A DNA stretch of 64,000 nucleotides, taken from Galerina marginata (Eukaryota; Basidiomycota; Agaricomycetes; Agaricales; Galerinaceae). The notes beneath the pieces are model-generated. The model saw only the letters and a list, made by a program, of their open reading frames with translations, ran no database searches and had not been told where the DNA came from. A program made the translations under genes and the position numbers. Of the stretch, positions 35,910 through 50,227 are shown piece after piece. Where the stretch lies: contig JAECYW010000007.1 of NCBI GenBank assembly GCA_023014335.1, forward strand, positions 930,001-994,000. Direction: 5' to 3'. Numbering within the stretch: the stretch's first letter is position 1; each line of letters begins with the position of its first letter.

Positions 35910-37939
35910 TCATAGCATTACAACACCAACACCTTTTCCAGGAGGAACACCGCCTTCGCTGTTCAACCCTGCCAGAGGGGAAGTCCGCCAATTGTACAAA
36001 TAAAAGTTTAGGAAACCGTCACCCTGTCCAAACTGTTGTTTTTGTCGTAAATCACTGTTCTTGAAATTTATTCTAACTTCTCTTACCTTCAGGTCCTGCA
36101 AGATAGGCATATTGTCCATCAGGGTCAGTGCATTGAAGACATCGAACTTGGCTCCGTTTGCAATAACGAGGGCGTCGCCAATCAGAGACGTAAGTCGTTT
36201 CTTCAGATCCTCGTCTTCTTTAGCACCTGTTCCTTTCAGACCGAGATCGGATGCGTAATAAAACAGGTATGCGGCCTCGAGGACTGGGTAGGTAGTGTTT
36301 CCAATCACAGTCGACGGCAATGAATAGAACGAGAAGAAATCAATGATTTTACCACTTTCAGGACCCTATGAAAGGTGTTACCCACGAAGGCGACAGACTT
36401 GAGCACACTAACCTCAACGACGTATGACCATGTCACTTGATTTTGCCTTCGACCAACACCCCCACTTCCCACCTCACCCCGTCCCATGCCACTCAAAAAC
36501 TGATGTCTGACCTCGTCGACATCATAAAGCGGCGCCATATCGAAACGCGTCATGTATTTAGAATATAACTCCGCGACCTCTGGTATATCCTTCTCTTCCA
36601 TCTCCCTCAGTCCGGGAAGGGTTGTAGAAATTGTCACTTTGTTAACGCGTATCATACGCGCTTGGGTCATGTGCCGGGGAACAAAGCAAAAATGGGTATC
36701 GACAAGTTTTGGGATATTCAATAACCGATGGTAGTAACGGCAGACGGAGACAGGGGTAGGAATGACGACTCCTGCCGTATATATGGCCTGGAATACACCT
36801 TTGAGGTTACACTGGCGAGTTACTTCTTTGATCAGGACAGGTGCTAGTCGTTTAGATCGTAACTTCTTATGCACACAAAGGTAGTTGATTTCGCTGACTG
36901 ATATTACGCTGAAATGACAATTACGATGCAGAAAATGTTTGGTGCAGGGTGGTACTCACTTTCGACGGACCCGTAGTGTCATCGGGACACCGGATATAAA
37001 CGCAACTAGTTTTTTGTTAGAAGAAACCCGTACACCGATATGCCATTCTTTGTGATATCCAGGAGGCATCAGTGCCCTTGGACGTGTTTTAGTAGATAAA
37101 CAGTTACTGCGCGACACGCACTCACCAAGCCAGAAATTCGGCGCTGTACTGGAATCGGAACGCTGCTTGATCATCTTCAATGTAATTAAGGGATAGCAGG
37201 TCATAAACTTCCTTGTTCTATTGAACAGTCAGCTTGCTTGGAGCAGGTTCACAGTGAATCAAACAAACCTGGATAGGATCACTGATATCGAGAACAGACC
37301 ACTCGAAATCCTTGGGCAATGGGTACGGCTCCTGACGAACTTCCTCGCGAGGCTTTGAAGGTTCTATGTACCCATCTTCTACCGGAGGGCCCTCGTCTGA
37401 AGGACATGAGTAGGTATTCGCAAATCAATAGGAGCTAGGTATATCCTACTTGGCTGTGGAACTGGCTGGGTTGACCAGAACTGAATATCCGCTATTTAGG
37501 GACGTCCAAGAAGCAATCGAATGAAAGGACGTACCTTATGTTCGCCCAAATCCTTTTTGTTCAAACCGCCAATTCCAGCTTTGCCTTTAACGACGTCCAT
37601 GATCTTCATCTGTTGTAGCGCCTCTCGAACATTTTCGGCATTGGCATCCAAGGATGCAGACCCTCCTTCTGCCCTCACTTTTTCCAATACTTGATCGACG
37701 ACCTCTTGTGGAATGTCGTCCCTCCCCCGGAGAGCATTCAAAAGTTTCTTAGCCTTGGATTTCTTCTTCTTCTTCTTTTTCTGAGAGGTGGAAGTGGAGG
37801 GTGCGGATGGGTCGTCCATAGCAGCATCGGCATCCTCTCGAGCATCCAGATCGGCATCTGACTCGTTGTCGGTATCCGGTTCGACAGTCGTGTCGATTAT
37901 TTCAGGGGCTTTTTCTTTCTGTTTCTGAGGAGCCGACAT
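35910..37939 (-). CDS. NMT1: Glycylpeptide N-tetradecanoyltransferase (N-myristoyltransferase)
   Basis: Transfers myristate from myristoyl-CoA to the N-terminal glycine of substrate proteins. ATG at 37939. The acidic N-terminus leads to a lysine run ([13 protein letters not shown]), the ribosome-targeting segment usual in this family. Core: [163 protein letters not shown]. The C-lobe has [33 protein letters not shown] and ends GVGVVML. The C-terminal Leu carboxylate, the catalytic base in this family, is kept. About nine introns. Head-to-head with DIS3, starts 98 bp apart. Confidence 0.95.
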
Positions 37940-38037
37940 GAGTGGATATCTAGTGGAGGTGACGTCGAAGGAGTTAACTTTAACTTGTGCCGAATTACGT
38001 AAATCGACACCCTCGTCTTATCGTTTCAACTTCCACG

Positions 38038-41000
38038 ATGAGTGTCGAAATTTCTATTTTGAAAAGACCCAGGACGGAGGCAGTTGTTACTCAACGCAAG
38101 TTCTTCAAAAAGACAGCTCGAGGGAAAGTAATTAAAGGTGAGTTTGGGTTCTTCATGGCGGAAATGGCAGATTACCACCCTCCACCTACAGTTCTTCGAG
38201 AACGATATTTACGCGACGATGTATCGTGTGGGATTGAACATTGCCGAGAATGTGAAGCAAACGCGCTTCCTGTCTCTGGCGACAAAGGACACCCACTTTT
38301 TCCAAACGGTCATTTTATTTTACCAGACACAAATGTTTTTCTCTCCCAGGTTAGCTACAATCCCACAAACCCTTGAACCAATTGACGGCACATATTAACC
38401 AGTCTTTATAGATGGACCTTGTGGAGTCTCCTCTATTTACACCGCCTATTATCTTGCTTCAAACCGTGCTCGAAGAAGTACGGCATCGTTCCTTGCCCCT
38501 CTACAATCGCCTCAAAGCCTTAACAAAAATGGACGAAAAGAGAATATGGGTCTTCTACAACGAATACAGATCGTGCGTTATCGGTTCCTTGTCCTATCTC
38601 AAATACTGATATCAAAATTAGCGAGACAGCAATAATAAGAGAGGGCGGAGAAACACCAAACGATAGGAACGATAGAGGTATTTTTTTACCTAGCCAAATC
38701 AATGTCACATCTCCCTTACAAAATTTCAGGCATACGAAAGGCTACCTCCTGGTACAACTCACATATTCAAGTCACTCGACCTCCAGTTCGTGGTCAACCC
38801 GCTCGAAAACACCCCACTGTCATTTTGATGACCGAAGACGCTGCTAATCGGCAAAAGGCTGAAAATTCAGGCATTCCCGCTATCTCAGGTAATTACGCGT
38901 GTTGAACTTACCCTCGTGTATCTTAATTCCTTATCTACAGTTAGGAAGTATGTCGAAGGAATGAAAGATGCCACCCAACTATTGGACCTTTTGGCTACTG
39001 AGGGCTCCAATGAAATTGAACCAACAAAAGCAGTAGCAGGACGCCAGGCGTTATATCCAGAGGTAAAATTCTATTGTCCTCCTTTTTGTGGGGGTTGGCG
39101 TCTGATTTATGATTAGTACCTTCCGACAGCAACTTTGATTGCAGGCGTTAAGGCAGGGGAGCTACAGCAAGGCCATTTCAATGCGAATCAATACAACTAT
39201 CTCGAAGGAAGCGTCATTGTCCCGGCCTTCATAAAACCCGTGCTTCTTATTGGACGAGAACACATGAACAGAGCAGTGAACGGAGATGTAGTTGTGGTAG
39301 AGGTGTTCGATCAGAAGGAATGGAGAGCGCCGGCGGATGAAGTCGTGGATCAAGATTGTAAGCAGTTTTGGCCAACAAACTTTTATTTTTCTGAAGCCCT
39401 ATACTCCATAGCCACGCTGAAAAATGATGACGCTGAGGATTCAGCAGACGAAGGAGATCTTGAAGGCAATGAAGTTCTCGCCAGGGAGTCCAAGCTTTTG
39501 CAATCGGAGAAGCGAAGTTCGGAGAAACAGCCTACGGGACGGATCGTTGGCATCATCAAACGTAACTGGCGGGCGTAAGTTTGTTTCTTTGGCTTGCTTC
39601 GGCTCTTCACTGATTATCTCGAATGGTGTTTACAGTTACGTATGCCACATTGACAGTACCTCACTAACGTCCTCCAATGCAACCTCGCTTTCTCAACAAA
39701 CTGTGTTTGCTACACCTGTATCTCGTTTGCTCCCACGCATCAGACTGCGCACCCGCCAAGCGCCGTCCTTGATTGGGCAAAAGATCCTCGTTACCGTCGA
39801 TCGGTGGGATGTCACTTCTCGCTACCCAGAAGGCCATTTCGTTCGGGCGTTGGGAAAAGTCGAGAGCAAGGAAGCGGAACAAGAGAGTTTGCTGCTGGAG
39901 TTCGAGGTACCATACCGGCCTTTTGGCAAAGCGATTTTGGATTGTTTGCCCGAGCAAGGCGAACAGTGGGTGGTTCCTGTTAAAAGTCACAGCAGCCCCG
40001 AGTGGAAGAATAGAGAAGATCTTAGGGATTTAATCATCTGCAGCATTGATCCCCCTGGTAAATTGCCTTTTAGAATGTGATGTTCAATGAGATTCACTCT
40101 CATGTTTCTAGGTTGCCAAGATATTGACGATGCGTTGCACGCAAGAAACTTACCCAATGGTAATATTGAAGCTGGCGTCCGTATGTCTCTGATTCTCAAA
40201 ACATCTTAACCTCCTTCCTCACCTTGGGCTTAGATATTGCCGATGTGTCTCATTTCGTTCATTCCGATACACCCATGGACAGTGAAGCCGCTTCAAGAGG
40301 CACAACTGTATATCTTGTAGACAAACGAATTGATATGTTGCCAGCACTTTTAGGAACTAATCTTTGCTCCCTCCGACCTTTTGTCGAACGTCTGGCATTT
40401 TCGGCAATCTGGGTATGTGCCATTTGTTTTCGCGCTTTTGTAGTTCGTCATTTGTTCCATAGGAAATGACACCCGATGCGGAGATCGTGAATGTACGATT
40501 CACGAAGTCTGTCATCGCATCCAAGGCCGCATTTACATACGAGGAAGCCCAAATCCGCAAAGATGACCCGTATGTGACCAACCTGTGAACCATATAAGTC
40601 TTCTTCGAGTTTTTGTTTTCTTAGGCATCGTCAGGATGAACTTACTCAAAGCATCCGCCTCCTCAATACTCTTGCTTTGAAGCTCAAAGCCAAGAGAATG
40701 GACGCCGGCGCCCTCAATCTTGCCTCTCCTGAAGTCAAAATACATCTGGACAGTTCGGAGTCATCCGATCCTATCGATGTTGAGCAGAAAGAGATGAGGG
40801 AAACCAACAGCCTAGTGGAAGAGTTTATGTTGCTCGCAAACATCAGTGTCGCTCGAAAGATTGAGGAAACTTTTCCGCAAACAGCTGTGCTGAGGTAAAC
40901 CTTCTGTCTCTCCTGCTGTTAATGAGCCCTCATTCTATGTTCAGGCGGCATCTACCACCTCCTCGAACGAACTTTGAGAAACTCCAAGATATACTTTTGA

Positions 41001-41866
41001 AAAGAAAGGGAATGAAACTGGATGTATCTAGTTCTGGAGCCTTGGCGGCGTCTCTGGACCAATGCATTGTGAGATAATTCTTTTTGCGACTTAAATTTCC
41101 AATCCCTTCCCGTTCTCCAGGACCGAAAAGAACCTGCCTTCAACACGCTCGTCCGGATCATGGCAACCCGATGCATGCTATCTGCAGAATACTTCTGCTC
41201 CGGAAGTGTCGGAAAAGACACCTTCGGTCATTATGGTCTTGCCAGTCCAATCTACACGCATTTCACAAGCCCTATAAGACGTTATGCAGGTGCGGTCCTC
41301 TGCTTTATTCTTTGGTTCAAGCGTGTTCATTTCTTGTCCAGATGTTCTAGCCCATCGTCAGCTGTCGGCCGCCATTGGCTACTCTCCTCTGCACGCGTCA
41401 TTACATTCAAAACCTCATGTAGAGCGCGTCTTGGACGTGGTCAACCGTCGTCATCGAATGGCCCAAATGGCAGGACGGGCGAGTGTTGAATTTTATGTTG
41501 GTTTGGCATTGAAAGGCCGCGGGGAGAGAGAAAAGAAAAATGGAGGCGGGGTTGCGGAAGTCACGGAAGAAGCATTTGTGATAAGAACATTTAGAAATGG
41601 TGTTGGCGTGTTTGTTTCAAAGTAAGCCATTCTCATTGTTGACCGCTCTCTTCTAATGATTGGCTAGGTTGGGTATTGAAGGCTTGGTGATGTTCAAGCG
41701 CGATATGCAATTTGATGCGGACAATTACACGATCACTGTTGGGTCGACCACCGTTGCCGTCTTCGACAAGGTGACAGTGCGAATAGAGGTAGAGAAAGAC
41801 AGGAATACTCAACGAGGGAAGGTGAAGATGACCCTTGTCCATCCCTTAGATTCGAGTGCAATGTAA
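38038..41866 (+). CDS. DIS3: Exosome exoribonuclease/endonuclease DIS3 (Rrp44)
   Basis: Catalytic subunit of the RNA exosome. ATG at 38038 ([20 protein letters not shown]). The N-terminal CR3/PIN part has [96 protein letters not shown] and [20 protein letters not shown]; the PIN acidic residues are visible. Cold-shock domains follow ([19 protein letters not shown]). RNB domain: [79 protein letters not shown] and [20 protein letters not shown]. The S1 domain ends the protein ([18 protein letters not shown] 41864-41866). The Asp cluster in CQDIDDALH that binds the catalytic metals is intact. About a dozen short introns. Confidence 0.95.
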
Positions 41867-42207
41867 TTATGATAGGGATCATTTTCATAACTGAAAAAAA
41901 GGTGCATATTATCAGGGTTGTATAGGCGTACATTTATTAATATTGGGAATCACTGAAGTGACCCCTTTTACCTATATTACACTATGTAGTACAGTGTGGC
42001 GCATTATCCCTCGATAATCTATCTTACGGACCAAAACATAATGCGACGCGGTGAGGATTACGTGCCGGCACGTCCACATGAACGACTAAAGCAAAGCGAA
42101 GAAAACGTGAAGAAAACAGTGGTCAAGTGCAAGGTCAAGTGGTATCGATAAGCACGATGAAAGCGATATGGATTCCGAGAATAAAGATAGACTGGCCACG
42201 CGGGTGG
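41867..42207. other. Convergent 3' intergenic region
   Basis: 341 bp between the DIS3 and DUF6699 stop codons. No gene seen; presumably both 3' UTRs. Confidence 0.5.
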
Positions 42208-43080
42208 TCAGAAGAGTCGTGTTACGGGCCCGGGAAGCAAACCAAGGTGAAGTCTCCAAGAATAATCGGGAAGGATCTCGACGCGCAAGCCTTGGAACCG
42301 TCTGTGTCCTCCAAGGACATCAACGCGTCTGTAACCTTGCTTGATGACGACTGCTTCGACCTCACGAGATTCTTTTGCGCGCCTTGCGCGTGCGAAGCGT
42401 AGAGCATCCCTGTTACCAGGAATCGACTTTATGTGCGCCATGTCCTGGGCTGTCAGAGGTGTGCGGAGGTAGTAATAGATCCCGTCTAAGAGGTCTTTAA
42501 TTGTAATTTTTTCTAATTTTATGGACACAGGGCCCCAGCGAGAGATCCAATGAGAGAGCACAGGATGATCGGACATCACCCAGGCCGATTGAACACTGGG
42601 TTCGAAAGCAGGAGAGTCGAAGTCAGGCAGTATCCACCGCTTGAAGTAGCGCCGGTCGCACAAGCGCGCATAATCTGGAGGGTGGATGATATCCCAGACA
42701 AGGTCAGGGTTGTTGATGTCATGTAGGTTATAGGACAATTGTGACTGCAGGTGCAGCATGGGTGGCGGTGGAGGTGGGGGTTGGGGCGGGGGTGGCTGGA
42801 ACATGGGCTTCCCATAGTATGCAGGGTAAGGTTCCCAATGTGCGATTGGCGGATACCATGCTGCTCCTGGGACATAACGGAAAATGGTTGGGTCGTCATA
42901 TGGAACGTTGAACCTCGTCGGCTTGGGAAAACCAGGGAGACGAGGCGGTGCATTTTCTTCTTTAAGACTCGACACTGGACTTGGAGGAATAAATGGTTCT
43001 GTAACTTCCGGGGCTGTATATAGTGGTTGTGTCAATTACTTGCTCGATACAGATGTAGGGAATACAGACGCTGGCGCATG
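42208..43080 (-). CDS. DUF6699-domain protein
   Basis: Family expanded in Agaricomycetes with no known function. The main exon ends at 42208. N-terminal half is proline-rich with a poly-proline stretch (MFQPPPPQPPPPPPPMLHL). The DUF6699 core follows: LVWDIIHPPDYARLCDRRYF, FEPSVQSAWVMSDHPVLSHW, GPVSIKLEKITIKDLLDGIY, YYLRTPLTAQDMAHIKS. The main frame has no ATG at its 5' end (it opens with a TTG). A start at 43080 (MRQ) joined by a 56 bp intron with a weak GTCTGT donor keeps the frame and gives MRQPPEVTEPFIPPSP; this start is tentative. The C-terminal tail carries many basic residues. Confidence 0.72.
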
Positions 43081-43470
43081 ACGTGAGCCGGTAAATTGAC
43101 GCGCGCACAAGTCGAAATGGCATTCAGGAATCAAGACAAGCAATGAAGATTTAATCCATTCAATTACAGGTGTCATGGAAGTAAAAAAGAGAGAACTTGC
43201 TTCAAAGCAAAGATTATCTTGATTATCAGCTACTGTTTCGAATCAACTTCAAATCCTTGTTCTTGATGACTGCTGCCGCGGACACGCGACGACACAAACA
43301 AAAGAAACCACCTGGTCTGGGTTACACGGGATGGCAAATTCAAGAAAGTACAACAAAATACAAGGTACAGAATTGATCGATAATAAGCAAGCGATGTGCC
43401 AGAAGATTGATCTGCCACACCCACATTCTTTTTACGGACGACGATTATTAATGCTAGATGGTCGCCTCGG
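43081..43470. other. Intergenic region between HSP20 and DUF6699 genes
   Basis: 390 bp downstream of HSP20 (-) and upstream of the DUF6699 gene (-). Only a short frame of about 65 codons without family resemblance is present. Nothing else recognised. Confidence 0.45.
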
Positions 43471-44059
43471 CTAGTTTACAGCAATCCTCTTGGGAGCTTG
43501 CTCCGTCGATGCCTTGGGGAACGTGACGGCCAAAACACCATTGTCTAAAGTAGCCTTTATTTGGTTTTCCTATGATGGAAATTAGGACCGAGAGAGCGCT
43601 CGTCCGGGGAGAAATGACTGACCTGAACACCTTGAGGGAGTTGAAGGGTCCTTGAGAACTTGCCGTAGCGACGCTCTCTGACAGCATAACCGCCTTCTTC
43701 ATGTTCGTCCGAAAGTTTGGTTTCGCCAGAGATGGTCAAGCGATTGTTGTTCACGTCAATTTGAACGTCCTGCTTCTTCAGTCCGGGGAGCTCGAACGTG
43801 GCTGTAACAAGGTTTTTATCGGGATCCTCATGGAGGTCCATCCTGAGAGGTGACTTTCGGTTGCTATTCAGAAAAAATGGTTTTATGTGAATCGTACACA
43901 CCTAGGTTTCAGTGCTCGAACCGCTCCTTCACCAGGCTTGTTCTCGTGGGTGATGCGACGCTGGACAGAGCCTTCGTTGCCACCGAGACGAGTGGTTAAG
44001 GCATCGTCGAGGAAGCGGTCAAAGTCGTAGAAAGGCTCGTAGTAAAAAACAGAAGACAT
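43471..44059 (-). CDS. Small heat shock protein, HSP20/alpha-crystallin family
   Basis: ATP-independent chaperone that holds unfolding proteins. ATG at 44059 (MSSVFYYEPFYDFDRFLDDA, LTTRLGG), with an aromatic N-terminus typical of class I sHSPs. After RVITHENKPGE-like sequence and an intron comes the alpha-crystallin domain: MDLHEDPDKNLVTATFELPG, LKKQDVQIDVNNNRLTISGE, GGYAVRERRYGKFSRTLQLP, GVQENQIKATLDNGVLAVTF. The A-x-x-n-G-V-L signature (ATLDNGVLAV) is present. The C-terminal tail is KASTEQAPKRIAVN, where RIAV stands for the I/V-x-I/V oligomerisation motif. Stop at 43471-43473. Two introns. Confidence 0.93.
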
Positions 44060-44093
44060 TTCGTTTGCAGGCGATGTAGATGGGCATCGACAA

Positions 44094-44099
44094 TATATA
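44094..44099 (-). promoter_or_regulatory. TATA box candidate of HSP20
   Basis: TATATA about 35 bp before the HSP20 start codon on the minus strand. Stress-induced sHSP genes usually have TATA promoters, but the distance would leave a very short leader. No well-spaced heat shock element was found in the 302 bp to the kexin ATG, only a loose TTC/GAATTC cluster near 44120. Confidence 0.35.
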
Positions 44100-44361
44100 G
44101 CAAGTGGTGTTAGACCACTGTTTCAACTCGAATTCAAGGCGGGTGTCGTCATGATCGTATTGAATAACTCGAGATCCAAGCCCCATGAAGTCATAATGAC
44201 GGCAGTAGGTAATGCGATGGACCTGGTGGTTGTGGACGACAGTGGCAGAGGATAAATGGTAAGGGGGAAAGAGTTGCCGTATTGGGCCATGCGATGTGGG
44301 GACAGGTCAGGACTTTACAGTGGGTAAAACTTTCAACGTTCTCTTTCCGTCAGCGACGACG

Positions 44362-47199
44362 ATGATTGTCGTCTGGACTCTCCTTTCTTCCCTCCTCCTA
44401 GCAACAGCTGCTATACCTGCAAGACGCAGCTATAATACCCACAACTACTATGTTCTGCGTCACAACCCAACGCTCTCGTCAGGGGCATCGCTGGACGATG
44501 TAGTTCGAGCACTCGAGGTCGAACTGGTTGAACAGGCCGGAGAGCTCCAGGACCATTGGGTCGTCAGGCACCCAAAGTTGCAGGGAGACGTTGCTCAGAG
44601 GGATATGTCTGACCCAGTCCTTTCGTTATTCGAGGCAATGAAAGCACAGGTAGATTCGCCACTAAGCTCACGGTCAGAGGAGTCCCACTTGGCTCGCCGA
44701 GTAGTCTCGTCTGTCGATTATCTTTCTCTTCAAACCCTCCGTCGGCGCGTTAAACGTGCGCCGCCTCCAATATCGCCTTCTTCGACCTCTTCCCGTGGCG
44801 TAGCGACCCGGTTTGGCATTCAAGATCCAATGTTTCCGCAGCAATGGCACCTTGTGAACGACGAATTCCCCCAACATATGATGAACGTTACGGGTGTATG
44901 GGAAATGGGCTTTAAAGGAAAAGGCATTATTTCCTCATTGGTGGACGATGGTCTGGACTATGAGAGCGAAGACTTGTCTGCAAATTTTGTGCGTTATTAT
45001 TAGTTATTCACTACCATCGAATTAACTTGGTTTTTAGGATGCCGATGACTCTTATGATTTCAACGATCATCAAAAGTTACCAACGCCGAAAAACTACGAT
45101 GACCACCATGGAACGCGCTGCGCCGGTCAAATTGCAGCTGAGAAGAACAACGCCTGTGGTATCGGAATTGCCTATGAATCAAAGGTTGCTGGTGTTCGAA
45201 TTCTATCTGGACCTATAACGGACGTCGACGAAGCCTCTGCACTAAACTACGGTTTTCAAAATGTTTCGATTTACAGTTGTAGCTGGGGCCCTCCCGATAA
45301 TGGCCAATCGATGGAGGGTCCCAACTATTTGATCCAGAAGGCAGTCGTCAATGGGATCAACAACGGACGCGGTGGGAAAGGCTCCATTTTTGTGTTCGCG
45401 AGCGGTAACGGCGCTGCTCATGGGGACCAGTGCAACTTTGACGGCTATACCAACAGCATTTACTCAGTGACTGTTTCCTCTGTCGATTACAAGGGCCTAC
45501 ACCCTTACTATTCTGAACCCTGCGCGGCTAACATGGTCGTCGCCTACAGCTCAGGTAGCGGTCGTCATATTGTAAGTCCACCTAATTTATTCCCAAAATG
45601 TTGCATTAATTTCTTCCTAGGTGACAACCGACAAAGGCAAGAACGCATGCGCCACGACACACGGTGGGACATCTGCTGCAGCGCCCAATGCCGTCGGAGT
45701 TTTTGCTCTAGCGCTGAATGCCCGGTACGTGTCATCATGATTCAAATGAACTTCAGTTGACATTTTACCATCAGACCGGATCTGACATGGCGGGATATTC
45801 AACATTTATGTGTTGAAACTGCAGTGATAATCAACGAAGACGATCCTGATTGGGAGCCTATCGCCACTGGCCGAAAGTACAGTTATAAATATGGCTTCGG
45901 TGTGTTGGACGGGTACAACTACGTAAAAGCGGCACAGGCATGGAAACTCGTCAAACCACAGGCGTGGCTGCAATCGAAAACCATCCAGTTCGCAAACGGT
46001 ACATTCGGCGCCGATAAGAAGTATGAAGGTGGTGAATTCATCCCAGCTGGCGGTATCGAGAGCAAGATGACGTTCACGAAAGTCATGCTTGAGCAAAGCA
46101 ATTTGGAAACACTTGAACATATCAACGTCAAAGTCTGGATTAACCATGCCGCTCGTGGCGAAGTTGAGGTTGAAATCATTAGCCCAAACGGCATCAAGAG
46201 CGTACTCGGTGGTCATCGAGCAGGAGACAGAGATGGCACCGGCTATCCTGGCTGGACTTTTATGTCTGTCAAACATTGGTCAGTTTTAATATTCAAAATC
46301 TTGAAATCTAACTCACATATAGTTACAGGGGCGAAAATCCAATTGGCGACTGGACCCTCAAGGTTAAGGACCAGAACAAGGAAGGTAGTAATGGCACTTT
46401 CTTGGGATGGAACATGGTTCTATGGGGTTCCACTATAGACCCGTCGCAAGCCATTAAATATGAAGTTCCTCTGGTCAATGACCTCCTGCCGCCTGCCGAA
46501 GCACCAGTAAGGCCGATCGTTTTACCGGCCTCCGCAACGACCTCCAAGCAGCACCCGAGACCCACTGACCATCTGCCAACGGACCACGGAGTTGCCACTG
46601 GAGAGAAGACAAAGCCTGCGTTTACTTCAATGGCACCTACTGTCACCTCTTTGCCGACGACTAGCCCCGCGACAATCTCTGGCACACCCGACTTCGGATG
46701 GTTTTCAGACATGTCCTCCCTTGTTACAGGCCAAAAGTGGTTCTTCGTCGCTCTTGGAGCAGTGTCACTATTTGGCATTGGCGTCGGCATATTCTTTTGG
46801 CGACGTCGCGTTGCGAGGAATGCCTCGAATTACACGTCCTTGAATAACGAAAACGAAATGTCGATGACTGCTCTAGGCACGTCGATAACTGGAGGACCCC
46901 GTACAACGAGGGAGTTGTATGATGCTTTCGGGGAGGTGTCTGATGATGATGACGACGACGAGACCACAGCTTTGAGGCAGCCATTGGCTCGGTCGACGGG
47001 AGGACTAGGGTTCCATTCCGGATTTCTAGATGACGATGACCCACCAACTGCAGGCGGCGTGACGCCAAAATACCGAGATGAGCCTGACGATAACCACAAG
47101 CATGAAGTCCTGCTGCGAGATGAACCAGGACCAGAAGAAGGCACACCTAGTCCTGTAGGAAGTGCGGATGGTAGCTGGGAGCACACTTCAAGGGAATGA
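44362..47199 (+). CDS. KEX2: Kexin, Golgi subtilisin-type proprotein convertase
   Basis: Late-Golgi serine protease that cleaves after Lys-Arg in secreted precursors. ATG at 44362 begins a signal peptide (MIVVWTLLSSLLLATAAIPA); the frame is open upstream only through a GTG. The propeptide ends at a dibasic site (LRRRVKRAPPP). Catalytic triad: Asp in SSLVDDGLDYESEDL, His in NYDDHHGTRCAGQIA, Ser in CATTHGGTSAAAPNAVG; the oxyanion Asn is in FVFASGNGAAHGDQC. The P-domain runs from about FIPAGGIESKMTFT to WGENPIGDWTLKVKDQ and GSNGTFLGWNMVLWGSTID. A Ser/Thr-rich stalk leads to one transmembrane helix (WFFVALGAVSLFGIGVGIFF), then an acidic cytosolic tail with YDAF-type sorting-like sequence. Stop TGA at 47197-47199. 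About five introns. Confidence 0.95.
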
Positions 47200-47334
47200 T
47201 CTCGCATTCACTGACACATTTGTATATTATCATATATATAGAGGACATTAATCGGATTGAGGCTCTTCACATGGACTCGTACATTGTGGCGATAGCAAGA
47301 CAACAACTGAAGATAAATACAGAGTGGAAGAACA

Positions 47335-50064
<2,730 letters not shown>

Positions 50065-50227
50065 GTTGGTGTGAAAGGAAGGGCTATTGTCGGTGTTTGA
50101 AATTAAGCGAGATTTCGAACGTTGAACACACCTCCCACCCTGACTGATTATTGGTGCTCGGTAAATCAAGCAATTCAAGTCCTGTCGCTCAAGCTCATGA
50201 CATTTTTGGTTCGGGCTGTTCAGGAGA
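50065..50227. promoter_or_regulatory. MCM7 / DNMT1-like bidirectional promoter
   Basis: 163 bp between the two start codons. No ACGCGT or TATA box is in it. One CpG-rich patch (GCGAGATTTCGAACG near 50108-50122) stands out. The two genes act together at replication forks, so shared S-phase control is plausible but not shown. Confidence 0.5.

Noticed and set aside
37740..37790. CTT/TTC repeat tract
   Set aside because: It encodes the lysine run in the N-myristoyltransferase N-terminus, a known family feature.
42740..42800. Short G/C-rich repeat tract
   Set aside because: It simply encodes the poly-proline run of the DUF6699 protein on the minus strand.
44296..44361. Upstream extension of the kexin frame
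   Set aside because: It begins at a GTG and would precede an ideal signal peptide; the ATG at 44362 is the natural start.
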